Source: JABSOG01 sp041583135
Lineage (GTDB): Bacteria; Pseudomonadota; Gammaproteobacteria; Enterobacterales; Alteromonadaceae
DNA: 10,880 nucleotides
Direction of reading: 5' to 3'
Assembly (NCBI GenBank): GCA_041583135.1
Contig: JBFHGJ010000156.1
Coordinates: 1 to 10,880 of the forward strand
The translations under genes and the position numbers were made by a program. Below, one piece after another: positions 4,195 to 10,880 of this stretch. The notes under the pieces were generated by a model, which saw nothing but the letters and a program-made list of their open reading frames with translations, ran no database searches and was not told the origin of the DNA. The number at the start of each line of letters is the position of its first letter. Within the stretch, counting starts at the first letter, position 1.

Positions 4195-6651
4195 AAAGCT
4201 ACAAAATCGGTTCGCTTGAAAGTTTGGCTTCCAGTCTACCTGTTTAGTGCATTTGTCATTCTTAGTGCCATTTCGCTTTGGTATAACTATACGGTTCAAT
4301 CGACTTTACTGGTTCGCCAAAGCACAGAAAACATTAGAAGAACGCTGTCTTTGCTCAGTGATACGCTTGAACTTCAGATTGACAACATCGACTCTTTTGT
4401 GACAAAAAGGGCGATCGCCACGAGTGCAATGGACCCGCATTTCAAAAACCTCATCGTGCTCGACAGCAACTTAAATGTTTTGGCCTCCAATTCCAATTTA
4501 TCACCGATAAGCGGCAAGATCACCGAGTACGACTATTTTTCCAGCGCACATTTCAACAGCCTACAAAAAACACGTAAGCCGCTTTTTATTGTCGATAAAG
4601 CCCACAAACGAATACTCGTCTATTTCCCGCTCAAAGTGATGAACAAACAAAATCAACTGCGGCCATTTGAATCCGGGGCGATATTTGCGAATTATGATCT
4701 GAAAGTCGATTTAAGCAACTTAGTTGCTGAGAGTATCAAAGAAAGCCTGATCATGTCGGCACTGCTTTTAATGTTGCTGGCAACTATTGTGATATTTACC
4801 TTTCGCTACATTAGTTTGCCGATAAATCACCTAGAAAAGGTGACGACTCTTTTGGCAAGAAATGAAGCAGATGCCCGGGCCAATATTACAGGAAAGGGAG
4901 AATTCGCCAATTTGGCTTTGCACTTTAACAAGATGGCCAAAGAATTAAACGCCAGATTGATTCAACGATTGCGGGCCGAGCAAGACAGCAAACACCGTGA
5001 AGAATTACTCAACAGCGTCATTATATCTATTGACGACATCTTTTTTATCTTAGACATTGACGGCAAAATTTTAGACTACAAAACCGGCAAGCCAGAAAAC
5101 CTCTACGTCGCCCCTGAGGATTTTTTAAATGAAAATGTAAAAGATATTCTGCCTGCTGATGTTGCTGCGGTTTTCATGGAAAAGATCCAACTGGCGGTAG
5201 AACGCAATGACTTGATACGTTTTAGATATAAACTTTTCTTCAAAGGCAAAGAGCGATATTTCGAGGCCAGAATTCGCGTGCTTAGCAATAAAGCCCGTGT
5301 CATCGCTGTGCTCAGGGACATTAATGATCAAGTTAGGGCTGAGAAGAAAATGTATGAGCAGGCCAATTTTGACTCGTTAACCGGGCTTCCCAACCGACTC
5401 TTGTCACTCGGTACGCTTGAGCAATTGATAATAGAACAGAAAGCGGCGCAAAAGGCGTTTGCGGTCATATTCATTGATTTGGATGATTTTAAAAAAATCA
5501 ATGATACTTTGGGCCATGAGACAGGAGATAAGCTACTGATAGAGATGGCGCATCGTATCAGAAGCAAGCTCGATGCCTCTGACACTATTGGCCGGTTGGG
5601 TGGAGATGAGTTTATCGTATTGATGAAGATAGATACTTCATTGGCATCGCTTGGGGCAAAAGTACAATCGTTGGTTGAGCTGTTTAAAACCCCCTTGTCC
5701 ATCGACAACCGAAACTTATTGATGTCTGTCAGCATCGGTGTGAGCACCTATCCAGATGACGGACATACGGTGACAGAGCTTATTCGTAAAGCCGATTCCG
5801 CGATGTATCATGCCAAGTCTTCGGGCAGAAACATGTTTTGTTTTTATAGTGCGACGATGAATGATACGGTTACTAGGCGACTACTCATAGAAGAACAAAT
5901 GCATGGCGCTTTGGCTCGCAACGAATTTTCAGTGCACTTACAGCCTCAAATATCCTTATGCGACCGTCAGTTCATTGGCGCGGAGGCGCTATTGAGATGG
6001 GACAATCCCAAACTCGGGAAGCTGTCTCCGGCGGAGTTTATTCCGATAGCAGAACAAAACGGCACAATCGTTGATATTGGCAAGTTTGTGCTCATGCAAG
6101 TGAAGATGGTACTCGATAGCTGGGAAAAGGAAGGCTTTAGCGGGCTTCGTATTGCCGCCAATTTGTCGCCTAGGCAGCTGAAAGATGCTGAATTTATTCC
6201 TTTTTTACAAGAGCTGGTGACAGATATGCACGACAACAGCAATCACCTAGAGCTTGAAGTGACAGAGGGGGTTTTATTGACAGGCTTAAGAGATGTCGAG
6301 TTGGCATTATTGGAGATCCACAAGTTAGGCGTGCTGCTGGCGATGGACGATTTTGGTACAGGCTACTCGTCTCTAAACTACCTCAGAAAGTATCCTTTTG
6401 GGGTGTTAAAAATAGACAAGTCATTTATTGACGATATTGAAGAAGATGTTGAAGACTATCGCTTAATTGAAGCCATTGTGAACATGTCTCACGGGATGAA
6501 CTTAAAGGTCGTTGCCGAGGGCGTTGAAACGCTCAAACAAGCTGAAATATTGAAAACACTCAATTGTGATATCGCCCAAGGCTATTATTTTTCAAAACCT
6601 GTTTCACTGAAGGAATTTGAGGTGTGGAGAGAGGGTTACAAATATAATTAA
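4192..6651 (+). CDS. transmembrane PAS-GGDEF-EAL c-di-GMP cyclase/phosphodiesterase
   Basis: 819 residues starting at TTG. Order: transmembrane helix 1 (about 12-31), a periplasmic sensor region (about 32-185), transmembrane helix 2 (186-204), HAMP linker (205-257), PAS-like domain (about 270-382), GGDEF (about 388-545) and EAL (about 565-815). In GGDEF, DSLTGLPNR (394-402) and RLGGDEF (468-474) are intact, so diguanylate cyclase activity is possible; the inhibitory I-site RxxD is DASD (461-464), with Asp in place of Arg. In EAL all main residues are present: Glu598 in EALLRW, Asn657, Glu689, DDFGTGYSS from 719, Lys740, Glu776 and Gln796, predicting c-di-GMP hydrolysis to pGpG. It is likely bifunctional or mainly a phosphodiesterase, controlled by the binding lipoprotein encoded just upstream. 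The operon ends at the inverted repeat 6693-6716. Confidence 0.93.
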   Translation: MKATKSVRLKVWLPVYLFSAFVILSAISLWYNYTVQSTLLVRQSTENIRRTLSLLSDTLELQIDNIDSFVTKRAIATSAMDPHFKNLIVLDSNLNVLASNSNLSPISGKITEYDYFSSAHFNSLQKTRKPLFIVDKAHKRILVYFPLKVMNKQNQLRPFESGAIFANYDLKVDLSNLVAESIKESLIMSALLLMLLATIVIFTFRYISLPINHLEKVTTLLARNEADARANITGKGEFANLALHFNKMAKELNARLIQRLRAEQDSKHREELLNSVIISIDDIFFILDIDGKILDYKTGKPENLYVAPEDFLNENVKDILPADVAAVFMEKIQLAVERNDLIRFRYKLFFKGKERYFEARIRVLSNKARVIAVLRDINDQVRAEKKMYEQANFDSLTGLPNRLLSLGTLEQLIIEQKAAQKAFAVIFIDLDDFKKINDTLGHETGDKLLIEMAHRIRSKLDASDTIGRLGGDEFIVLMKIDTSLASLGAKVQSLVELFKTPLSIDNRNLLMSVSIGVSTYPDDGHTVTELIRKADSAMYHAKSSGRNMFCFYSATMNDTVTRRLLIEEQMHGALARNEFSVHLQPQISLCDRQFIGAEALLRWDNPKLGKLSPAEFIPIAEQNGTIVDIGKFVLMQVKMVLDSWEKEGFSGLRIAANLSPRQLKDAEFIPFLQELVTDMHDNSNHLELEVTEGVLLTGLRDVELALLEIHKLGVLLAMDDFGTGYSSLNYLRKYPFGVLKIDKSFIDDIEEDVEDYRLIEAIVNMSHGMNLKVVAEGVETLKQAEILKTLNCDIAQGYYFSKPVSLKEFEVWREGYKYN

Positions 6652-6692
6652 CCTGATGTGATGGTCAGTATTTTCTGAGATCACAAGACAAC

Positions 6693-6725
6693 GTGGGCGC
6701 TATTAATAGCGCCCACCGACTTTTT
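6693..6725. terminator. strong, probably bidirectional rho-independent terminator
   Basis: Positions 6693-6716 are a perfect 24-base inverted repeat: GTGGGCGCTA, four central bases TTAA, then TAGCGCCCAC. On the + strand it is followed by CGAC and five T (6721-6725), a good terminator for the GGDEF-EAL operon, 41 bases past its stop. On the - strand the same stem begins seven bases after the hutU stop and is followed by GTTGTCTTGTG, a poorer T-tract, so it probably also serves the converging hut operon. Confidence 0.85.
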
Positions 6726-8730
6726 ACAGCTCTAAACCGTCCAAGATCTCATCATCAACCAAATTGGCTAGGGTGACTTTGAGTTTTGGCGTTCTTTCCA
6801 TCTCGCGCTTGATGGCAAAGTTGGCTTCTTCGTTGCGTGCCCAGCTGCGTCTGGCGATGCCGTTGTTGACATCGAATAACAGCATTGATTTGAGTCTGCG
6901 CTCGGCGTCGTCAGAGCCATCTAACACCATACCAAAGCCGCCGTTAATCACTTCGCCCCAACCAACGCCGCCGCCGTTGTGGATAGACACCCAAGTGGCG
7001 CCACGGAAGCTGTCGCCAATCACGTTATGAATGGCCATATCGGCGGTAAAGCGGCTGCCGTCATAAATGTTTGAGGTTTCACGGAACGGCGAATCGGTGC
7101 CGCTCACGTCATGATGGTCACGACCAAGTACCACAGGGCCAATTTCACTGGCGGCAATGGCATCATTGAACGCTTTGGCGATTTTCATGCGGCCTTCGGC
7201 ATCGGCATACAAAATACGTGCCTGCGAGCCAACCACCAGCTTGTTTTGCTTGGCATCTTCAATCCAGGTGATGTTATCTTGCATCTGTTGCTGAATTTCT
7301 TCAGGTGATTGCGCCATGATCTCTTTAAGTACGGCGGCGGCTATGGCATCGGTTTTATCCAAATCTTCTGGCTTGCCTGAGGTGCATACCCAGCGGAAAG
7401 GTCCAAATCCGTAATCAAAACACATAGGTCCCAAAATATCTTGCACGTATGAAGGATATTTAAAGTCAATGCCGTTTTCCGCCATCACATCGCCACCGGC
7501 ACGTGATGCTTCTAACAAAAATGCGTTGCCGTAGTCAAAGAAGTAGGTGCCTTTGGCGGTGTGTTTGTTCACGGCATCGGCGTGGCGTTTCAGCGTAGCC
7601 TGCACTTTGGTCTTAAACAACTCAGGCTCTTCACGAATAAGTCGGTTCGACTCCTCATAGCTAATGTCTACCGGGTAGTAGCCGCCTGACCAAGGGTTGT
7701 GCAATGAGGTTTGGTCAGAGCCAAGGTGAACAAAAATGTCATGCTCATAAAAACTCTCCCACACATTGACTACATTGCCGATGTAGGCAATTGACACCAC
7801 TTCTTGATTGGCCTGTGCGGTTTTAACACGGGCGATGAGCGCGTCCATGTTATCAATCAGCTCATCCACCCAGCCTTGCTGGTGGCGCTTGGTGGCCGCT
7901 TTAGGGTTCACCTCGGCACAGACGGTAATACAGTTGGCGATGTTGCCCGCTTTAGGCTGGGCGCCACTCATACCGCCTAAACCGGCAGTTAAAAAGATTT
8001 TGCCCTTTGGACTTTCGCCTTTGTTCAATACCTTGCGGAAGGCGTTCATCACGGTGATGGTAGTGCCGTGCACAATGCCCTGTGGGCCAATGTACATAAA
8101 TGAACCGGCGGTCATTTGGCCGTATTGGGTCACGCCTAGGGCGTTGAATTTTTCCCAGTCGTCAGGCTTTGAGTAGTTGGGGATCATCATCCCGTTGGTG
8201 ACAACTACTCGTGGCGCGTCTTTTGATGATGGGAATAAGCCCATCGGGTGACCCGAGTAGATGTGCAGTGTTTGGTCGGCTTCCATTTCGCTCAAATACT
8301 TCATCGCCAACAAATACTGCGCCCAGTTTTGAAATACTGCGCCGTTGCCGCCATAGGTGATGAGTTCTTCCGGGTGCTGTGCAACCGCCGGGTCTAAGTT
8401 GTTGTCAATCATCAACATAATGGCCGCCGCTTGCTCGCATTTGGCGGGGTAGTCAGAGATTGAACGGGCCTTTAACTCATAGTTAGGCTTAAAGCGATAC
8501 ATGTAAATACGACCAAAGTCTTTAAGCTCTTGGGCAAATTCTACCGCTAGGGTCTGGTGCCATTCTTTCGGAAAATAACGCAGCGCATTTCTCACCGCCA
8601 ACTGTTTTTCCTCGGAGGTCAAAATGTCCTTACGCTTGGGTGCACGGTTGGCGTCTGCCGGATAGGGCTTTGGCTGAGGTAGCTCGCTTGGAATGCCTTG
8701 TTTTATTTGCGCTTGAAAAGTCATTGTCAT
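6724..8730 (-). CDS. hutU: urocanate hydratase (urocanase), long form
   Basis: 668 residues. It converts urocanate to 4-imidazolone-5-propionate using a tightly bound NAD+ in the cytoplasm, the second step of histidine degradation. Family segments: YGGNGAVFQNW (about 126-136), QMTAGSFMYIGPQGIVHGT (about 205-223), GLGGMSGAQPKAG (about 250-262), the GFGPFRWVC segment with Cys near 448, GPVVLGRDHHD (about 530) and GATWVSIHNGGGVGWG (about 576-591). Typical bacterial HutU is about 555 residues. This one carries about 110 more, including an N-terminal extension and an insertion before the GFGPFRWVC segment, and so resembles the long urocanases of Bacteroidetes and animals. The start at 8730 is preceded by GGGAG (8739-8743) with an 8-base gap; a second ATG two codons in is too far from it. 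It follows hutH by 14 bases, so it is translated from the same mRNA. Confidence 0.95.
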   Translation of the reverse strand: MTMTFQAQIKQGIPSELPQPKPYPADANRAPKRKDILTSEEKQLAVRNALRYFPKEWHQTLAVEFAQELKDFGRIYMYRFKPNYELKARSISDYPAKCEQAAAIMLMIDNNLDPAVAQHPEELITYGGNGAVFQNWAQYLLAMKYLSEMEADQTLHIYSGHPMGLFPSSKDAPRVVVTNGMMIPNYSKPDDWEKFNALGVTQYGQMTAGSFMYIGPQGIVHGTTITVMNAFRKVLNKGESPKGKIFLTAGLGGMSGAQPKAGNIANCITVCAEVNPKAATKRHQQGWVDELIDNMDALIARVKTAQANQEVVSIAYIGNVVNVWESFYEHDIFVHLGSDQTSLHNPWSGGYYPVDISYEESNRLIREEPELFKTKVQATLKRHADAVNKHTAKGTYFFDYGNAFLLEASRAGGDVMAENGIDFKYPSYVQDILGPMCFDYGFGPFRWVCTSGKPEDLDKTDAIAAAVLKEIMAQSPEEIQQQMQDNITWIEDAKQNKLVVGSQARILYADAEGRMKIAKAFNDAIAASEIGPVVLGRDHHDVSGTDSPFRETSNIYDGSRFTADMAIHNVIGDSFRGATWVSIHNGGGVGWGEVINGGFGMVLDGSDDAERRLKSMLLFDVNNGIARRSWARNEEANFAIKREMERTPKLKVTLANLVDDEILDGLEL

Positions 8731-8744
8731 GGTACAGGCTCCCT

Positions 8745-10247
8745 TTATTGTTCAAAACTTACGGTAAATGCTTGGGCTTTAACCAGTGCTATCATGGCGT
8801 CGATGTCTGGCTTCAACAAGCGGTCTTCTTCGAGTTTATCGACTTTGGTGCGGATCAACTCGAAGTTTTGTTCAATGATGTCTGAGCATTTATTGGGGCG
8901 TCTAAACTCAATGGCTTGGGCGGCATACATCAATTCGATGGCAAGGATCTTCTCAAGGTTACCCAAAATTTGATTCAGCTTGCGGCTTGAGATACTGCCC
9001 ATAGACACATGGTCTTCTTGCCCCATTGATGTTGGTACACTGTCGGCCGAGGGCGGGAAGCACAACGATTTGTTTTCGGTGACCAACGCAGCAGTGGTGT
9101 ATTGTGGGATCATCATGCCCGAGTTCAAACCGCCAGACTTGGTTAGTAATCGTGGCAGGCCATGCAAACCTTCAAGCAATAAATAACACCGTCTGTCGGC
9201 GATGTTACCGAGTTCTGCAGCTGCAATCGACGTGTAATCAAGTACCATGGCCAGCGGTTGGCCGTGGAAGCTACCGCCTGAGATGGCTTCTTCGGCGCTG
9301 ATCACAATCGGGTTGTCGGTAACAGAGTTCATTTCGATCTCTGCCATTTCTTTTAGATGATAAAAGGCATTACGTGAAGCCCCGTGCACTTGTGGGATAC
9401 ATCTGAGCGAGTAGGGGTCTTGAACACGGCCACAGTTTTCGTGGGAAGCCATATTTTGCGAACCGGCAAAAAAGCTTCTCATGCGTGTTGCCACTTCAAC
9501 GTTGCCGACAAACGGACGGGTTTGATGCAGTTCGGCTCTAAAGGGTGATTGACTGCCTTGCATTCCTTCAATGCTCATGGCGCCACTTAGGTCGGCCAAA
9601 TCGAGCAAATATTGCATCTTAGTCAATGCGGTAATGGCGTGAGAGAGAATAAACTGGGTGCCGTTAATTAGCGCCAAGCCTTCTTTGGCGTGTAGCTCAA
9701 GTGGCGCTAAGCCATGTTGGCTAAGTAGCTGGGCGGCAGGTGCCGGTTTGCCGTCATGCCAAAATTCACCTTCGCCAATCAATGGCAAAAACAAATGTGA
9801 TAGCGGGGCTAAGTCGCCCGAGGCGCCAACTGAACCTTGCTCTGGTACCACGGGAATAAGGTCAAGCTCGATAAACGCCAGCATACGCTCAACCACTTCA
9901 AGGCGAATACCAGAAAAACCTTGGCTCAGGGCATGAACCTTGGTGATCAACATTAATTTGGAAATGGCTTTATCAATGGGTTCGCCAACACCGACAGCGT
10001 GGGTGATCAACAAGTTCTTTTGCAACAAATGGGTTTCTTCAGGAGAGATTTGGGTGTCGCACAAGGGGCCGAAACCAGTGTTGATGCCGTAAATGGCTTT
10101 GTCTGAACTGGCCATCTTCTCGACATTTTGCCGACTGTTGTTGATTTGCTCTAATGCCTTTTGACACAGTTCCGTCTTAATGCTGCCGTCCGCTATGCCG
10201 TTTACAGTGTCAAGGTTCAGATGATCTATACCGTATTTAAACGTCAC
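8745..10247 (-). CDS. hutH: histidine ammonia-lyase (histidase)
   Basis: 500 residues, close to the family's usual 505-510. It removes ammonia from L-histidine to give urocanate, the first step of histidine degradation. The cofactor MIO forms by self-cyclisation of Ala142-Ser143-Gly144 in GSVGASGDLAPLSHL, the same numbering as the Pseudomonas putida enzyme. YGINTGFG (53-60) supplies the catalytic Tyr53. QDPYSLRCIPQVHGASR and MNSVTDNPIV are further family signatures. The start is GTG (10247-10245), preceded by AGGAGA (10253-10258) at a 5-base gap; the overlapping ATG at 10249 runs straight into TGA. It is first in a hutH-hutU operon on the - strand, downstream of two HutC-type operators. No hutI, hutG or hutC is within the window, so the rest of the pathway must lie elsewhere. 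Confidence 0.96.
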   Translation of the reverse strand: MTFKYGIDHLNLDTVNGIADGSIKTELCQKALEQINNSRQNVEKMASSDKAIYGINTGFGPLCDTQISPEETHLLQKNLLITHAVGVGEPIDKAISKLMLITKVHALSQGFSGIRLEVVERMLAFIELDLIPVVPEQGSVGASGDLAPLSHLFLPLIGEGEFWHDGKPAPAAQLLSQHGLAPLELHAKEGLALINGTQFILSHAITALTKMQYLLDLADLSGAMSIEGMQGSQSPFRAELHQTRPFVGNVEVATRMRSFFAGSQNMASHENCGRVQDPYSLRCIPQVHGASRNAFYHLKEMAEIEMNSVTDNPIVISAEEAISGGSFHGQPLAMVLDYTSIAAAELGNIADRRCYLLLEGLHGLPRLLTKSGGLNSGMMIPQYTTAALVTENKSLCFPPSADSVPTSMGQEDHVSMGSISSRKLNQILGNLEKILAIELMYAAQAIEFRRPNKCSDIIEQNFELIRTKVDKLEEDRLLKPDIDAMIALVKAQAFTVSFEQ

Positions 10248-10252
10248 ATTAC

Positions 10253-10258
10253 TCTCCT
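10253..10258 (-). promoter_or_regulatory. Shine-Dalgarno of hutH, deciding a GTG start
   Basis: Read on the - strand this is AGGAGA, five bases before the GTG start. It is the strongest site near the start and supports GTG at 10247 rather than any internal ATG. Confidence 0.7.
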
Positions 10259-10486
10259 AATATCTTGTTAAATTGTTAATTGTCTCCAAGTGGCGATGCC
10301 AGTGGAGAGGTCAAAACAGCGAAACGGCCCATGTCTTGGCGGACTTGGCGCGGCGTCTTAGCTTTATTGCTGCAACCGAGTGTTGAAAAACAACCCCCTA
10401 ATAGTTATAGCTGTTATTTCGTCAGTTGCCGTTTTATCACCTTGTCAAAGAGCTTCTCTCACAAATGCGGATAAAACACTTAGTTA
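10259..10486 (-). other. long untranslated leader between hut operators and hutH
   Basis: About 230 bases separate the hutH ribosome binding site from the nearer operator. I see no convincing gene: the one open + strand frame (10280-10474) starts with TTG, lacks a Shine-Dalgarno and has an unnatural composition. On the - strand there is an imperfect hairpin near 10288-10307 (CCACTGGC / GCCACTTGG, 3-base ATC loop) and GTTG/CAAC flanking five T near 10380-10393. Neither resembles a known riboswitch. Confidence 0.4.
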
Positions 10487-10500
10487 CTTGTATATACAAG
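10487..10500. promoter_or_regulatory. HutC-type operator, copy 1 (perfect)
   Basis: CTTGTATATACAAG is a perfect 14-bp palindrome. It fits the known HutC (GntR family) operator, TTGTATATACAA with flanking C and G, through which HutC represses hut genes until urocanate binds. On the - strand the core TATATA could also act as a -10 for hutH transcription (18 bases after ATGCCA), so repressor binding would block RNA polymerase directly. Confidence 0.8.
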
Positions 10501-10526
10501 GTTGGTCCATAGTCTGGCATAAAAAT

Positions 10527-10540
10527 CTTGTATAGACAAG
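10527..10540. promoter_or_regulatory. HutC-type operator, copy 2 (one mismatch)
   Basis: CTTGTATAGACAAG differs from the perfect palindrome of copy 1 by one base (G for T at its ninth position). It starts exactly 40 bases from copy 1, close to four helical turns, so two HutC dimers would sit on roughly the same DNA face. Confidence 0.72.
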
Positions 10541-10545
10541 TAGGT

Positions 10546-10760
10546 GGTAACAAGGCAAAGCAGACCCTAAGAGCGTTTAAGCAAATATAGTTTGTTGCGA
10601 GAGCGAATTACTTTTGTTGTTTCATTAACTCAGAGACCGCCAAATATGCCAATACTTTTGACCGAACGCCGCTTAAGTCCCTTGAATAACCCTTTGGTTA
10701 TGTTGATTTCGCCGCCCTTTGAGTGTCGAATGCACTTAAACCGACATTCCGCAGCAAATC
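10546..10760 (-). repeat. gene-free stretch with interrupted protein-like readings, possible interspersed repeat
   Basis: No complete gene is visible. On the - strand several overlapping frames look protein-like but are broken by stops, for example INITKGLFKGLKRRSVKSIG in one frame, RDLSGVRSKVLAYLAVSELM in another and VNETTKVIRSRNKLYLLKRS in a third. Dense protein-like readings in more than one frame fit an interspersed repeat or a decayed element better than a gene. It occupies the side of the hut operators where a divergent hutC or hutI would often be found. Confidence 0.3.
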
Positions 10761-10880
10761 AGGAATAAACTTTACGGTACACATCGCCAAGACAATCAAT
10801 GATGACAGATTGCCTGTCCTGAATATTTAGTAGCAAGGTCTGCTGCTCGTTGATGGTCAATAAGTCGATGCCTGCGAAGC
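10759..10880 (-). CDS. possible C-terminal end of a gene entering from the right edge
   Basis: On the - strand one frame is open from the window edge to TGA (10761-10759), about 39 residues with segments LLTINEQQTLLLNIQDRQ and VIIDCLGDVYRKVYS. Composition and hydrophobic spacing look like real protein. It is not recognised and does not match the ends of HutI, HutG or HutC as I know them. It could be part of the repeat-like stretch to its left rather than a gene. Confidence 0.35.
   Translation of the reverse strand, partial: FAGIDLLTINEQQTLLLNIQDRQSVIIDCLGDVYRKVYS

Noticed and set aside
10280..10474. 64-codon + strand frame in the hutH leader, between hutH and the operators.
   Set aside because: It starts at TTG without a ribosome binding site, shows no family resemblance, and lies antisense to the expected hut leader; judged a chance frame.
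1..10880. CRISPR arrays, tRNA or rRNA genes, transposase genes, prophage genes.
   Set aside because: I found no regularly spaced direct repeats, no tRNA-like cloverleaf sequence, and no transposase or phage signatures.

Overview
This 10.9-kb window reads as chromosomal DNA of a marine-type gammaproteobacterium, probably Alteromonadales (Shewanella and relatives) or a neighbouring order. The clues are the protein families present (a GGDEF/EAL signalling protein paired with a periplasmic binding lipoprotein, a Cdd1-like protein, a hut catabolic operon with HutC-type operators), moderate GC and ordinary Shine-Dalgarno sites. The genus is inference; no rRNA or other taxonomic marker is present.

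Layout. Positions 1-696 hold gene debris: a short gene tail at the left edge, a broken ParD-like antitoxin preceded by a perfect 14-bp palindrome, and an unrecognised C-terminal coding remnant fused behind it. Positions 697-1902 carry two unrecognised genes on the + strand, a small membrane protein with a putative zinc-binding Cys/His set and a lipoprotein made of two internal repeats. Positions 2029-3064 carry a class I SAM-dependent methyltransferase and a small helix-hairpin-helix Cdd1-family protein. Positions 3249-6651 are a tightly coupled two-gene unit: a periplasmic NMT1/SsuA-type binding lipoprotein and a GGDEF-EAL transmembrane c-di-GMP enzyme. There are no ABC permease or ATPase genes, so the binding protein is probably a sensor rather than a transporter component. 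A perfect inverted repeat at 6693-6716 ends this unit and also lies just behind the convergent hut operon.

Positions 6724-10247 on the - strand encode histidine degradation: hutH (histidine to urocanate plus ammonia) is transcribed first and hutU (urocanate to imidazolonepropionate) follows after 14 bases. HutU is the long form of about 668 residues rather than the usual bacterial form of about 555. About 240 bases upstream of hutH lie two copies of a TTGTATATACAA-type palindrome, expected to bind the repressor HutC. hutC, hutI and hutG/hutF are not in the window. The right edge (about 10546-10880) has no complete gene; it contains protein-like but interrupted - strand readings that may be a gene tail plus an interspersed repeat.

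The strongest candidate for something new is the binding lipoprotein/GGDEF-EAL pair, which has the architecture of NspS-MbaA but a different class of binding protein. Next come the two-repeat lipoprotein with its membrane partner, and the remnant junction at the left edge.
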